From Bacillota bacterium (lineage in GTDB: Bacteria > Bacillota > Clostridia > Peptostreptococcales > Anaerovoracaceae), in contig CAJPNN010000033.1 of NCBI GenBank assembly GCA_905372035.1, positions 1-18,064 of the forward strand: a DNA stretch of 18,064 nucleotides. Reading direction: 5' to 3'. Made by a program: the position numbers and the translations under genes. Below, in pieces: positions 7,268 through 14,764 of this stretch. The notes under the pieces were generated by a model. It worked only from the letters and a program-made list of their open reading frames with translations. It was not told the origin of the DNA and made no database searches. Within the stretch, counting starts at the first letter, position 1. Every line of letters begins with the position of its first letter.

Positions 7268-8710
7268 ATGGATAATCAAAACAACGTTAAATTGAAACGT
7301 GTCTTAGGCTTTAATGCAACATACGGAGCCGCCATGGGGCTCGTAGTATCAGGAACCGCCATGTTCTCCGTTACGCAAGTTGCCGGCCAATCCAGCTATG
7401 CCGTATGGATTACCGGTATATTCGGGCTTATCCCTATTGTTTGTGCCGCTCTTGCTTTTTCCGAACTGAGCTCCATGCTTCCGGGCGGCGGTATGATTTC
7501 AGACTATACCAACCCTGCGCTGGGACGTTTTTGGGGTACGCTTGCAGTGCTCGGCACATATGTTCTATTGGCGGCGGCCGATGGCAGCACGCAGATGGCG
7601 ATGAGCGGATATTCCTTGCAAAATATAACAGGAATCCCCGCTATCGTAACAAGTTTGGCTTTTCTCGTCATATGTCTCCTGATCAATATTTTTGACGTAG
7701 GCATATATGGCAAAGTTGCCGGCATTTTACCTATAGGAATGATGATTATTTATGCTGTTTTAGCAATAGTCGGTGCCCTGGGTGTGGGTGAAGCTATGGG
7801 TGTGGCAAAACCCGTAAACGGTTCTTTCCTCCCTCTTGGAGGCTGGGGAGCCGTATTCGGTGCTGTAGGCTCATCTATTTGGTGGTATATAGGATTTGAA
7901 AATTGCTGCCCTATGGCGGAAGAAACGAAAGAGCCGTACAAGGTAATACCTCGTGCTTTGTTTGCAGCACTTTTCTCCATCTATGTAATAGATATTATTT
8001 TTTCCTATGCCAGTTTAAAATATACCGACATAGGGACTTTGCTTAATTCCGGAATCTCACATATAGAAGGAGCTAAAGCCATGATGGGTATAATCGGTGG
8101 AAGCGTGATGAGTTTGATTACCATTTTAGCTTCTTTTACCACCGCAAATTCACAACTCGCCGCACTGCCTCGCATGTTCTACGGTCTGTCCCGCCAGGAG
8201 CAGCTGCCTAAGTGTTTCGGTTATATTCATCCTAGATTCAGAGTCCCGATCTACGGAACGCTCTTATGTTTCTTATTGATGTTCGTTTGTACGATCTACA
8301 TTTGTTTCAAAGGCGGTACTGCGGACATTATGAACATGTTCATAAATATCGTTTGCGTAGCTTGGCTCGGATGCTATATCCTTGCAATGTTGGATGTAAT
8401 CGTACTCCGAAAAAAATATCCCGATTTCCCTCGACTTTTCAAGGTGCCTTGTTATCAAGGCGTATTCGCGATAGGTATCCTCGGTTCATTGTTTGCAATA
8501 TATACGATCAGTAATTGGATAATGTTTACTCTCGGCTGGCTTCTCATAGTGGTTGTTTTCATCATTGTTTGGAACAAAGCTAAAAAGAGACCTCTAAACG
8601 AAGTTTCTAAACTTGAAGATGCAGTTGTCATGATAAGAGAAAGAACGGAGTATCTGCCGGTTTGGGACGAAGCCGTTGTAGAATGGTTAAAAAAAAGAAA
8701 TGCAATGTAG
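7268..8710 (+). CDS. APC-family amino acid permease
   Basis: A 480-residue integral membrane transporter of the amino acid-polyamine-organocation superfamily. Roughly twelve hydrophobic segments are visible, with the typical first-helix region NATYGAAMGLVVSGTAMFSV, the conserved loop LAFSELSSMLPGGGMISDY, and a central FENCCPMAEETKEPYKVIPRA matching the family's E-x2-xP...P-RA loop. The tail after the last helix is charged (RTEYLPVWDEAVVEWLKK). The ATG at 7268 follows AAAGGAG and a perfect promoter. It is transcribed away from the permease-dehydrogenase unit, sharing its control region, so it may import a related substrate or export a product. It differs strongly in sequence from the other permease, so the two are not a recent duplication. 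The substrate is unknown. Confidence 0.9.
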   Translation: MDNQNNVKLKRVLGFNATYGAAMGLVVSGTAMFSVTQVAGQSSYAVWITGIFGLIPIVCAALAFSELSSMLPGGGMISDYTNPALGRFWGTLAVLGTYVLLAAADGSTQMAMSGYSLQNITGIPAIVTSLAFLVICLLINIFDVGIYGKVAGILPIGMMIIYAVLAIVGALGVGEAMGVAKPVNGSFLPLGGWGAVFGAVGSSIWWYIGFENCCPMAEETKEPYKVIPRALFAALFSIYVIDIIFSYASLKYTDIGTLLNSGISHIEGAKAMMGIIGGSVMSLITILASFTTANSQLAALPRMFYGLSRQEQLPKCFGYIHPRFRVPIYGTLLCFLLMFVCTIYICFKGGTADIMNMFINIVCVAWLGCYILAMLDVIVLRKKYPDFPRLFKVPCYQGVFAIGILGSLFAIYTISNWIMFTLGWLLIVVVFIIVWNKAKKRPLNEVSKLEDAVVMIRERTEYLPVWDEAVVEWLKKRNAM

Positions 8711-8765
8711 CTGACATACTCTTTTACAAATCCGGCTATATAAATGTTAAACATAATTACAAACT

Positions 8766-8807
8766 TTGTCGGCTCATGTTAATATTAAAAATAACATGAG
8801 CCGGCAA
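8766..8807 (+). terminator. Strong hairpin downstream of the plus-strand permease
   Basis: A 16-bp stem with one G-T pair (8766-8781 with 8792-8807, core GGCTCATGTTA / TAACATGAGCC) closes a 10-base loop, 55 bases after the permease stop. No T run follows on either strand, so it may be a terminator of unusual form, an mRNA 3'-end stabiliser or a processing site. Confidence 0.55.
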
Positions 8808-8853
8808 CAATTCAAACCGATATCAATATTGGATAATAGAGGCGAAAATACAA

Positions 8854-9513
8854 ATGATTTTTATGAGAAAGAACAATACCAGGATTAGAAATGCCGACAA
8901 AGCAAGAAACAGCTTTGTTACCAGGCGTGCGGAACTTAAACTCAGTGCTTTGGGTGATCTGTTTAAAGCTGCTGCGGGAAAGCATTGGCGAAAAACCGAA
9001 ATCGGGACACTTAAAAGAAAACTGTATTTTTCAAAATACGCTTACTTAGACTCTCTTCAGCTTATTTATAATTGGGAAAATCGCTTCATGTCCGTAAACT
9101 ATAACCTTCAGATGATAGTTGATATCCCCACCGACAAGATTGTGTTCGAGGAAACCGGAAGTTGTCATTTCGTTTTACACTGTGAACAAGGCGGCTTAAC
9201 GGGAAAAAGAAATTATTCCTGGGAATATAGAAAATGGCAAGGCGGCGATTTAAAACTTAAGGAATATATTGACAGGCTGAATAATAAACTGATCATCGAA
9301 CGTTTAGACAGCCTTGATATTATGGAAATACAAATACAATATGAAAGTGCAAACAACTATTGGCGGATATCTTGTGAAAGTCTTATCGGTTCTGCAACTT
9401 GGATATTAATCCCTCCTGTTGTCAGCATGATCACGCCCGGGTTGGATGAGTGCATAAAATTTTTGGAACTGTACGAATTGTTGGGAGACGCCGTTATAAA
9501 CAATAAAATATGA
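8854..9513 (+). CDS. Protein of unknown function (219 residues)
   Basis: I do not recognise this protein. It begins with a very basic segment (FMRKNNTRIRNADKARNSFV, 3-22), then LKLSALGDLFKAAAGKHWRK. A mixed alpha/beta body follows, rich in Trp, Tyr and charged residues (YSWEYRKWQGGDLKLKEYID), and a single moderately hydrophobic stretch near the end (ATWILIPPVVSMI). There is no signal peptide and no obvious catalytic motif. The ATG at 8854 has a GAGG site eleven bases upstream; an in-frame ATG at 8863 is further from it and less likely. It stands alone between a terminator-like hairpin and a PEBP-family gene. Its codon use looks like that of its neighbours, so it is probably expressed. Confidence 0.7.
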   Translation: MIFMRKNNTRIRNADKARNSFVTRRAELKLSALGDLFKAAAGKHWRKTEIGTLKRKLYFSKYAYLDSLQLIYNWENRFMSVNYNLQMIVDIPTDKIVFEETGSCHFVLHCEQGGLTGKRNYSWEYRKWQGGDLKLKEYIDRLNNKLIIERLDSLDIMEIQIQYESANNYWRISCESLIGSATWILIPPVVSMITPGLDECIKFLELYELLGDAVINNKI

Positions 9514-9573
9514 CAGATTTTAAGTTAAAAAAGAACTATTGAGCAAAAATATCTTGCCTTATAAACAGCAAGT

Positions 9574-9579
9574 TATAAT
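9574..9579 (+). promoter_or_regulatory. Possible -10 element upstream of the PEBP-family gene
   Basis: A TATAAT hexamer lies 20 bases before the ATG at 9600, with no good -35 at the standard distance (ATCTTG at 9551-9556). A short inverted repeat CTTGC/GCAAG (9553-9557, 9568-9572) overlaps the spacer and might be an operator. The start would fall close to the ribosome site AAAGGAGG, leaving a very short leader. Confidence 0.3.
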
Positions 9580-9599
9580 AGGATTTAAAGGAGGCCTTT

Positions 9600-10112
9600 A
9601 TGTTAAGTTTATCAAGCCCGGCTTTTAGAGATGGTCACATAGAAAAAAGATTCGGCAATCTCGGGCCTAAAGAAAATATGGAATATGATATCCCGCAGAC
9701 ATCATTTCCTCTTGCATGGAAAGGGGCACCGACTGATACGAAAAGTTACGCTATTGTTTTTATAGACTATGACGACACTAAGGATGAAGGATTCCCTTTC
9801 ATTCATTGGCTTGCATGTGATATACCTGCAAACGTCAACGCTCTTGAAGAAAACGCAAGCAGAACTGATTCAAATTTTCATCAGGGACACAACAGCTGGT
9901 GTATACCGTTCGGCGGATATGAAAATATCCCGAAAGATTATTCACTTCATTTCGGAGGACCTGCTCCCGAATATGAACATGAATATGAAATATGGTTATA
10001 TGCACTTGACTATGTACCGAACCTTAAAGACGGTTTTTGGTATAATGACCTCAGGCGTGCCATGAAAGGACATGTCCTTGAAAAAACATGTCTGTCCGGT
10101 TTTTACGGATAA
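9600..10112 (+). CDS. YbhB/YbcL-like PEBP family protein
   Basis: A 170-residue protein of the phosphatidylethanolamine-binding protein family (bacterial YbhB/YbcL type), with no signal peptide, so probably cytosolic. Diagnostic parts are the N-terminal LSSPAFRDG, the FIDYDDTKDEGFPFIHWLACDIP block with the pocket His69 (54-76), and GGPAPEYEHEYEIWLYALD (119-137), the family's GPxPP-x-HxY-ALD element, here with Glu-Tyr in place of the second Pro-x-Gly. These proteins bind small anionic ligands; the physiological role of bacterial members is poorly known. The ATG at 9600 follows an excellent AAAGGAGG site. The gene ends four bases before the convergent nucleotidyltransferase gene, so no terminator fits between them. 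Confidence 0.88.
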   Translation: MLSLSSPAFRDGHIEKRFGNLGPKENMEYDIPQTSFPLAWKGAPTDTKSYAIVFIDYDDTKDEGFPFIHWLACDIPANVNALEENASRTDSNFHQGHNSWCIPFGGYENIPKDYSLHFGGPAPEYEHEYEIWLYALDYVPNLKDGFWYNDLRRAMKGHVLEKTCLSGFYG

Positions 10113-10116
10113 TCAT

Positions 10117-11037
10117 TTATTTCCACAACTTTTCAGGATATAAACCTTTATCTTTCATTGATTGCAGAGCATTCAGCACACTTTCTCTGTCCTCTTTATA
10201 TGTCACACCGTACCATCTGTCCGATGATTCAAGGACTTTTACCTTTGCTTTGCCCGACTTTACCAGCTGATCCGCTCTTTTCGGCAAATAATACTCCCCT
10301 TTCACAGGATCATTCGCCAATATTTTTATAAGTTCTTCTGAAAATCCGTTTTCCAGTTCTTGCATCATGGCACTGCTGAATCCCCAAAAATTCATCGAAA
10401 CAGTTTTACCGGCTTGTATTTCCATCTTTTTCCCGTCCTCTTCATAAAAGATTCCGTTTTCCGTCCCGAAAATTTTTGTTCTTTCAGTGACGCTTATTAA
10501 ATTTCTGTCACTGTCCGTTTCACATATACCCCTCGAAACACATCCGTTTTCCGTCAATGTGTTTTCAACGTTGTAACCTACCATAGCAAAGCCGTAAGGA
10601 ACTGTGCTTCTGCAATCCTTTCCTGATAAAAATTCATACATCTTGATAAAAGCGTCCGCTCCGTAATAATCATCCGCATTTATCACTGCAAAAGGTCCGT
10701 CTATGACCTTGCGAGCTGCCAAAACCGCTTGCCCCGTTCCCCACGGCTTGACTCTTGCCTCAGGTACACTAAACCCGCCCGGAATATCCTGAATATCTTG
10801 AAAAACATATTCCGTCTCTATAAATTTTCCTGCACCCGACTCTATTATTTCTTTGAATTCTTTTTCTATCTCTTTTTTTATTACGAATATAACCTTTTCA
10901 AATCCCGCAAGCATAGCGTCATATATGGAAAAATCCATTATGATTTCTCCGCCGGAACCTATTCTGTCAAGTTGTTTCAGTCCGCCATACCTACTTCCCA
11001 TGCCTGCAGCCATAATGAGCAATACCGGTTTTTTCAT
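10117..11037 (-). CDS. Sugar nucleotidyltransferase-like protein (NTP_transferase fold)
   Basis: A 306-residue protein with the nucleotidyltransferase signature AAGMGSRYGGLKQLD (10-24), which binds the NTP in enzymes joining nucleotides to sugar-1-phosphates. PWGTGQAVLAAR (99-109) and the metal/substrate segment INADDYYG (119-126) also match. The C-terminal part has EYYLPKRADQLVKSG and ends without the left-handed beta-helix of GlmU-type proteins. The exact sugar and nucleotide are not evident. Its ATG overlaps the stop of the acyltransferase gene by one base (TGATG), which implies translational coupling and a joint role, perhaps in making a glycolipid or envelope polymer; that role is inference. 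Confidence 0.8.
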   Translation of the reverse strand: MKKPVLLIMAAGMGSRYGGLKQLDRIGSGGEIIMDFSIYDAMLAGFEKVIFVIKKEIEKEFKEIIESGAGKFIETEYVFQDIQDIPGGFSVPEARVKPWGTGQAVLAARKVIDGPFAVINADDYYGADAFIKMYEFLSGKDCRSTVPYGFAMVGYNVENTLTENGCVSRGICETDSDRNLISVTERTKIFGTENGIFYEEDGKKMEIQAGKTVSMNFWGFSSAMMQELENGFSEELIKILANDPVKGEYYLPKRADQLVKSGKAKVKVLESSDRWYGVTYKEDRESVLNALQSMKDKGLYPEKLWK

Positions 11038-11837
11038 CAGTCTTTCTCCTGTTCTTTTTTTCTTAGATATTCTTTATACTCCTTCTCGGAAATTTCCCCT
11101 TTTTCAAGGTTAAGCTCCATAAGCTTTCCTACTATGATATTTTCAACTTTTTCATACAACGCCGACTCTTCTTTTCTTGAAATGCCTGCTGTCTGTATCG
11201 GCGGATGTATTACTATATCAACCCTTTGATTTTTCTGTATCATACCTTTTTCCTCAAATACGTGATAACTTCCGCTCATAGTTACAGGCACGATAGGCAC
11301 ACCGGGTTTTGTTGCAAGCCTCAGTGTTCCTTTTTTAAATTCTCCGGGGACAGGGCCTTTTGCTCTCGTTCCTTCAGGATATATTATAAGAGAAAATCCT
11401 TGTTTTATATATTCTATTCCCTTTTCAACAGTCCTTAGGGATGCTCTCGCATCATCTCTTTTTATAAACAAACTTCTTATATTGGACATCCATTTACCGT
11501 ATTTGGGGATTTTAGAAAGCTGCTCTTTGGCGATGAATCCGAATTGTTTATTTGTTATAGCCGCACATGTAAGCGGAATATCTCCATAACCTTGATGGTT
11601 TCCCACAAAAAGTACCGCTCCTTCCGGGACATTATCTCTTCCCGAGACCCTCAAATCCACTCCAAATTTATCGACTACATTTTTCCCCCACATGCTTGTA
11701 GCTTCCAGGATCTGTTTGCGTTCCTCTTCAAAATCTCCCGCCCGCTTCGCACTTTCTCTTTTCCTGTCAATTTCCTTAAGTAGCGGCAGCTGACCGTACA
11801 TAAAAAAAACAAACGGTATATTCCTAAATACTTTCAT
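11037..11837 (-). CDS. PlsC-like 1-acyl-sn-glycerol-3-phosphate acyltransferase
   Basis: A 266-residue membrane-associated acyltransferase of the PlsC/LPLAT family, which makes phosphatidic acid from lysophosphatidic acid and an acyl donor in phospholipid synthesis. The catalytic HX4D motif is NHQGYGD (His81, Asp86). The substrate-binding block is YPEGTRAKG (153-161), and VPIVPVTMSGSYHVF provides the fourth block. The ATG at 11837 is chosen because TTGGAGG lies just upstream; a longer frame beginning with TTG at 11849 would overlap that ribosome site. It is the first gene of a pair with the nucleotidyltransferase and is divergent from a PAP2-family phosphatase, another enzyme that commonly acts on phosphatidate-type lipids. 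Confidence 0.88.
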   Translation of the reverse strand: MKVFRNIPFVFFMYGQLPLLKEIDRKRESAKRAGDFEEERKQILEATSMWGKNVVDKFGVDLRVSGRDNVPEGAVLFVGNHQGYGDIPLTCAAITNKQFGFIAKEQLSKIPKYGKWMSNIRSLFIKRDDARASLRTVEKGIEYIKQGFSLIIYPEGTRAKGPVPGEFKKGTLRLATKPGVPIVPVTMSGSYHVFEEKGMIQKNQRVDIVIHPPIQTAGISRKEESALYEKVENIIVGKLMELNLEKGEISEKEYKEYLRKKEQEKD

Positions 11838-11873
11838 GAAATCCTCCAATTCATTATAAATGTATTATTATAA

Positions 11874-11901
11874 TTGACATCATTAAATTTATAAGTATAA
11901 T
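11874..11901 (+). promoter_or_regulatory. Consensus promoter of the PAP2-family gene
   Basis: TTGACA (11874-11879) and TATAAT (11896-11901) are perfect hexamers with a 16-base spacer. The predicted start near 11908 leaves about 30 bases before the ATG at 11940. No equally good promoter was seen for the divergent acyltransferase gene. Confidence 0.75.
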
Positions 11902-11939
11902 CTTAAATAGATTTTACAAAGGAGATGCTGTAATATTTT

Positions 11940-12557
11940 ATGACGAAAATATCTAAATTGCTATTTTTAATTTGTATATGTGTTTTTACGGTGATTTGTT
12001 ACAATGTTATAAGCTATAACCGCTTGGCATTTGATCTTCCCGTTCAGCGATTTGCATTTTCTTTAAAAACTCTTTCATATACAAAAATAATGGTTCCCCT
12101 TACCTATACGGTAAATCCGGAAACCATAATTGCTGCGTGTCTGTTGCTTATAATCTTTCCAAAGACCCGGGTTAAATTCGGTATTCCGATTTCAATATCC
12201 TGCCTTATTTCTCTTTTAGTTTATAAAATCATAAAACATTCTGTTGCAAGACCCAGACCCGACACCTCACTGCATATGGTGACACAAGGCGGTTACAGTT
12301 TTCCGAGCGGACATTCAATGACAGCTGTTATTTTTTACGGTGTCCTTGCGATCATAATATGTTCCATGCTCAAAACGTTCCATAAAAAAATACTTGTAGT
12401 ACTGTTAACAACAATGCTTGTATTGATATTGGGTTTTAGTCGAATATACGTAGGAGTGCACTGGCCGTCCGATGTCCTTGCGGGATTTATGCTCGGCTGC
12501 GCTTATCTTATAATCTTTAAATATGTGTATGAACACAAAGTCCGAACGTTTCCTTGA
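11940..12557 (+). CDS. PAP2-family membrane phosphatase
   Basis: A 205-residue integral membrane protein of the type 2 phosphatidic acid phosphatase family, with about five or six hydrophobic helices. All three catalytic motifs are present: KX6RP (Lys99, Arg106-Pro107), PSGH (122-125) and SRX5HX3D (Ser167-Arg168, His174, Asp178). Members dephosphorylate lipid phosphates such as undecaprenyl pyrophosphate, phosphatidate or phosphatidylglycerophosphate on the outer face of the membrane; which substrate is used here is open. AAAGGAG lies about 15 bases before the ATG, longer than optimal, and an in-frame TAA nine bases upstream excludes an earlier start. The last 41 bases overlap the 3' end of trpS on the other strand. 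Confidence 0.9.
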   Translation: MTKISKLLFLICICVFTVICYNVISYNRLAFDLPVQRFAFSLKTLSYTKIMVPLTYTVNPETIIAACLLLIIFPKTRVKFGIPISISCLISLLVYKIIKHSVARPRPDTSLHMVTQGGYSFPSGHSMTAVIFYGVLAIIICSMLKTFHKKILVVLLTTMLVLILGFSRIYVGVHWPSDVLAGFMLGCAYLIIFKYVYEHKVRTFP

Positions 12558-13509
12558 CTCTCTTCATCGTTTTCTCGGCAATCGCTCCCGCTCTTTCCGC
12601 ACCGTCTTTAAGAATTACGGAAAGTTCTTCCGAGTTTCTTATCTCATTATATTTTTCCTGAATCGGTGAAATCGCATCTTGCGTGACCGCAACAAGCTCT
12701 TTTTTAAAATCCCCATATCCTTTTCCGTCAAAGTCATCCACAATCTCATCCACTGTTTTGCCCGTAAATGCACTGTATATATTTATCAGATTACTGAGAC
12801 CCGGTTTTTTCTCTATATCGAAAGCTATTCTCGCTTCCGAATCCGTCGTTGCACGCATTATAGATTTCTTTATCTTTGCAGCATCGTCCAAAAGTGAAAT
12901 TCTGCTGTGTATGTTCTCCGCACTTTTACTCATCTTTGATGTGGGATCGTCAAGTGCCATTATTCTGGCTCCCGACTTCAAAAATCTTCCTTCAGGTACA
13001 ACAAAAGTCTCTCCGTATTTATTATTTATTCGAATGGCCAAATCTCTCGTAAGCTCTATATGCTGCTTTTGATCATTTCCTACCGGTACGATATCCGTAT
13101 CATAAAGTAAAATATCCGCAGCCATAAGTATCGGATAAGTAAAAAGTCCGGTCGGTGCGGATTCTCTTCCTTTGTTTTTCACTTTGAACTGTGTCATCCT
13201 GGATAATTCTCCGGTATATGAATTACATTCCAAAATCCATGACAATTCCGTATGCTGCGGTACATCAGATTGTACAAATACGATAGACTTTTTAGGGTTT
13301 ATCCCCGTTGCCAAATATAGTGCGGCAACATCTGAAGTATGTTCTTTTAAATCTTTCGGATCTTGAGGAACAGTTATTGAATGCATATTTACTATGCAGT
13401 ACAAGCAATCATTCTCTTTTTCAAGCTCTACAAACTGTCTTATTGCTCCCAAATAATTTCCTATATGTATGTTTCCGGTAGGCTGTACGCCCGAAAATAC
13501 TCTCTTCAT
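12517..13509 (-). CDS. trpS: Tryptophanyl-tRNA synthetase
   Basis: A class I aminoacyl-tRNA synthetase of 330 residues, the usual bacterial length, that charges tRNA-Trp in the cytosol. The HIGH-type signature is HIGN (15-18) within SGVQPTGNIHIGNYLGAIRQ, and the KMSKS loop is at 192-196. The conserved VPVGNDQKQHIELTRD (141-156) binds substrate. The extreme C-terminus (CVHTHI) extends past the usual end and is encoded within the overlap with the PAP2 gene. The ATG at 13509 has no good ribosome site; a nine-codon ORF with a strong one ends six bases before it. There is no T-box leader, since only 53 bases separate it from the sigma factor gene. It is probably the last gene of the gyrB operon. 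Confidence 0.95.
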   Translation of the reverse strand: MKRVFSGVQPTGNIHIGNYLGAIRQFVELEKENDCLYCIVNMHSITVPQDPKDLKEHTSDVAALYLATGINPKKSIVFVQSDVPQHTELSWILECNSYTGELSRMTQFKVKNKGRESAPTGLFTYPILMAADILLYDTDIVPVGNDQKQHIELTRDLAIRINNKYGETFVVPEGRFLKSGARIMALDDPTSKMSKSAENIHSRISLLDDAAKIKKSIMRATTDSEARIAFDIEKKPGLSNLINIYSAFTGKTVDEIVDDFDGKGYGDFKKELVAVTQDAISPIQEKYNEIRNSEELSVILKDGAERAGAIAEKTMKRVKETFGLCVHTHI

Positions 13510-13515
13510 ATACTT

Positions 13516-13545
13516 TCATATAATGCAGCCGTAAAAAGATTGCAT
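13516..13545 (-). CDS. Nine-codon upstream ORF before trpS
   Basis: ATG at 13545 starts MQSFYGCII and stops at TGA 13518-13516, six bases before the trpS ATG. AAAGGAG (13558-13552) lies six bases upstream of this ATG, an optimal position, while trpS itself has none. Termination followed by reinitiation at trpS is the simplest reading. The peptide has no Trp codon, so classical tryptophan attenuation is not supported. Confidence 0.45.
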   Translation of the reverse strand: MQSFYGCII

Positions 13546-13548
13546 TAT
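13520..13548 (-). repeat. Inverted repeat over the trpS leader ORF
   Basis: ATAATGCA (13520-13527) and TGCATTAT (13541-13548) form a perfect 8-bp stem with a 13-base loop. On the mRNA it sequesters the start codon of the nine-codon leader ORF just downstream of its ribosome site, so folding could modulate initiation. There is no T run, so it is not an intrinsic terminator. Confidence 0.45.
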
Positions 13549-13562
13549 AGTCTCCTTTCGTA

Positions 13563-14318
13563 TTAATAAACATATTCCGCTTTGAATTTTTCTCTTATTT
13601 TTTTCTCTATACGTGAAATTGTCATCTGTGACACTTCCAATTCATCAGCTATTTCCTGTTGGGTTTGTTCATCTATAAATTTTCGTTTAAAAACTTCTTT
13701 TTCTTTATCCGAAAGAGTATCATAAATTTTTTTGATCAGATCTCCTTCTTCAAAGTTTTCATATCCTTTTTCTTCTATTCCCGTATATCTCTCAAAAGAA
13801 GCCTGATCACCCTCATCGCCGCTGTCATCGAACGTCTGCTGCAACGAATAAGCATTATATGACTGTCCGCTTTGCATAGCTTCCAATATCAATTCTTCCG
13901 TCTCACCCATTTCATCAGCTATTTCTGCAATCGTAGGCGGTCTCTCCAAATTTTGTGTCAACTTATCCTTAACATTGGGAATCTTTGTAGCAATCTCTTT
14001 AAGTTTTCTGGGCACTTTGACGGCCCAGCCTTTATCTCTAAAGTACCGTTTGATCTCTCCGATAATTGTAGGCGTAGCAAAGCTTGTAAATTCAAAACCC
14101 TTATCTATATCATATCTTTCCACCGCATATACGAGCGCCATGGAACCTACCTGATAAAGATCATCATACTCTACACCCTTGTTTATATATTTTTTTGCAA
14201 GAATTTCAACAAGATACAAATAATCTTCAACCAGTTCGTTTCTGATATTTATGTCTTTGCTTTCTTTATATTTTATAAACTTTTCTTTTAACAATTCGTT
14301 ATTTTGATTAGACGACAT
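13563..14318 (-). CDS. sigB: SigB-type alternative RNA polymerase sigma factor
   Basis: A 251-residue group 3 sigma factor of the SigB/SigF/SigG family. Region 2 spans about 30-100 (YDDLYQVGSMALVYAVERYD, GFEFTSFATPTIIGEIKRYF), region 3 about 105-170 (KVPRKLKE..., PPTIAEIADEMG) and region 4 about 195-250 (LSDKEKEVFKRKF, QQEIADELEVSQMTISRIEKK helix-turn-helix). It directs RNA polymerase to stress promoters once freed from its anti-sigma factor. The ATG at 14318 follows GAGG, which overlaps the rsbW stop, ten bases away. SigF of sporulation has the same rsbV/rsbW-like partners; the location directly behind gyrA favours SigB, as in C. difficile and relatives. Confidence 0.85.
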   Translation of the reverse strand: MSSNQNNELLKEKFIKYKESKDINIRNELVEDYLYLVEILAKKYINKGVEYDDLYQVGSMALVYAVERYDIDKGFEFTSFATPTIIGEIKRYFRDKGWAVKVPRKLKEIATKIPNVKDKLTQNLERPPTIAEIADEMGETEELILEAMQSGQSYNAYSLQQTFDDSGDEGDQASFERYTGIEEKGYENFEEGDLIKKIYDTLSDKEKEVFKRKFIDEQTQQEIADELEVSQMTISRIEKKIREKFKAEYVY

Positions 14319-14327
14319 CTCATTTCC

Positions 14328-14744
14328 TCATGATTCCACGTTCGTTAAATACTTTATCATCTCTATCTTCGTTCCCTGTCCTACCTGTGAAACTATATCC
14401 ACCTTATCCATAAGTGCCTGAATTATATAAAGTCCCATGCCTCCGGGCTTAAGCTCATCTATGGACGGCTTTTTATATTCGTCGACATCATATCCGCCCG
14501 CCTTATCTTCGACAGAAATAAAAAATTCATTCTCTCCTATATTACAAATAACCTCATAAACATCATTTTCATTAAGCTGTCCATGGCAGACTACATTTGT
14601 GCAAGCTTCCGAAACCGCAATTTTGATATCATCTATTTCTTCAATATTAAATCCCGCAGTGTTCGCCGCAGAAGACACCGCCAATCTTATCATACTTACA
14701 TATTCAGGCTTACCGGGTACTGAAAATCTCAATATATCCGACAT
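14328..14744 (-). CDS. rsbW: Anti-sigma factor / serine kinase RsbW
   Basis: A 138-residue GHKL-fold ATP-binding protein of the RsbW/SpoIIAB type. It binds and inhibits the sigma factor and phosphorylates its antagonist RsbV. The N box is SEACTNVVCHG (45-55, Glu46 and Asn50), the G1-like segment is VEDKAGGYDV (78-87), and the G2 glycine loop is PGGMGLYIIQALMD (100-113). Length and motif order fit the family. The ATG at 14744 has AGAAGGAG upstream and lies 20 bases after rsbV; sigB follows after nine bases. The three genes form a complete partner-switching module. Confidence 0.9.
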   Translation of the reverse strand: MSDILRFSVPGKPEYVSMIRLAVSSAANTAGFNIEEIDDIKIAVSEACTNVVCHGQLNENDVYEVICNIGENEFFISVEDKAGGYDVDEYKKPSIDELKPGGMGLYIIQALMDKVDIVSQVGQGTKIEMIKYLTNVES

Positions 14745-14764
14745 TTTTGTTCTCCTTCTCGTAT

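Noticed and set aside
13510..13562. T-box or tryptophan attenuator upstream of trpS
   Set aside because: Only 53 bases separate trpS from sigB, far too few for a T-box. No TGGTACCGCG-like antiterminator is present, and the leader peptide has no Trp codon.
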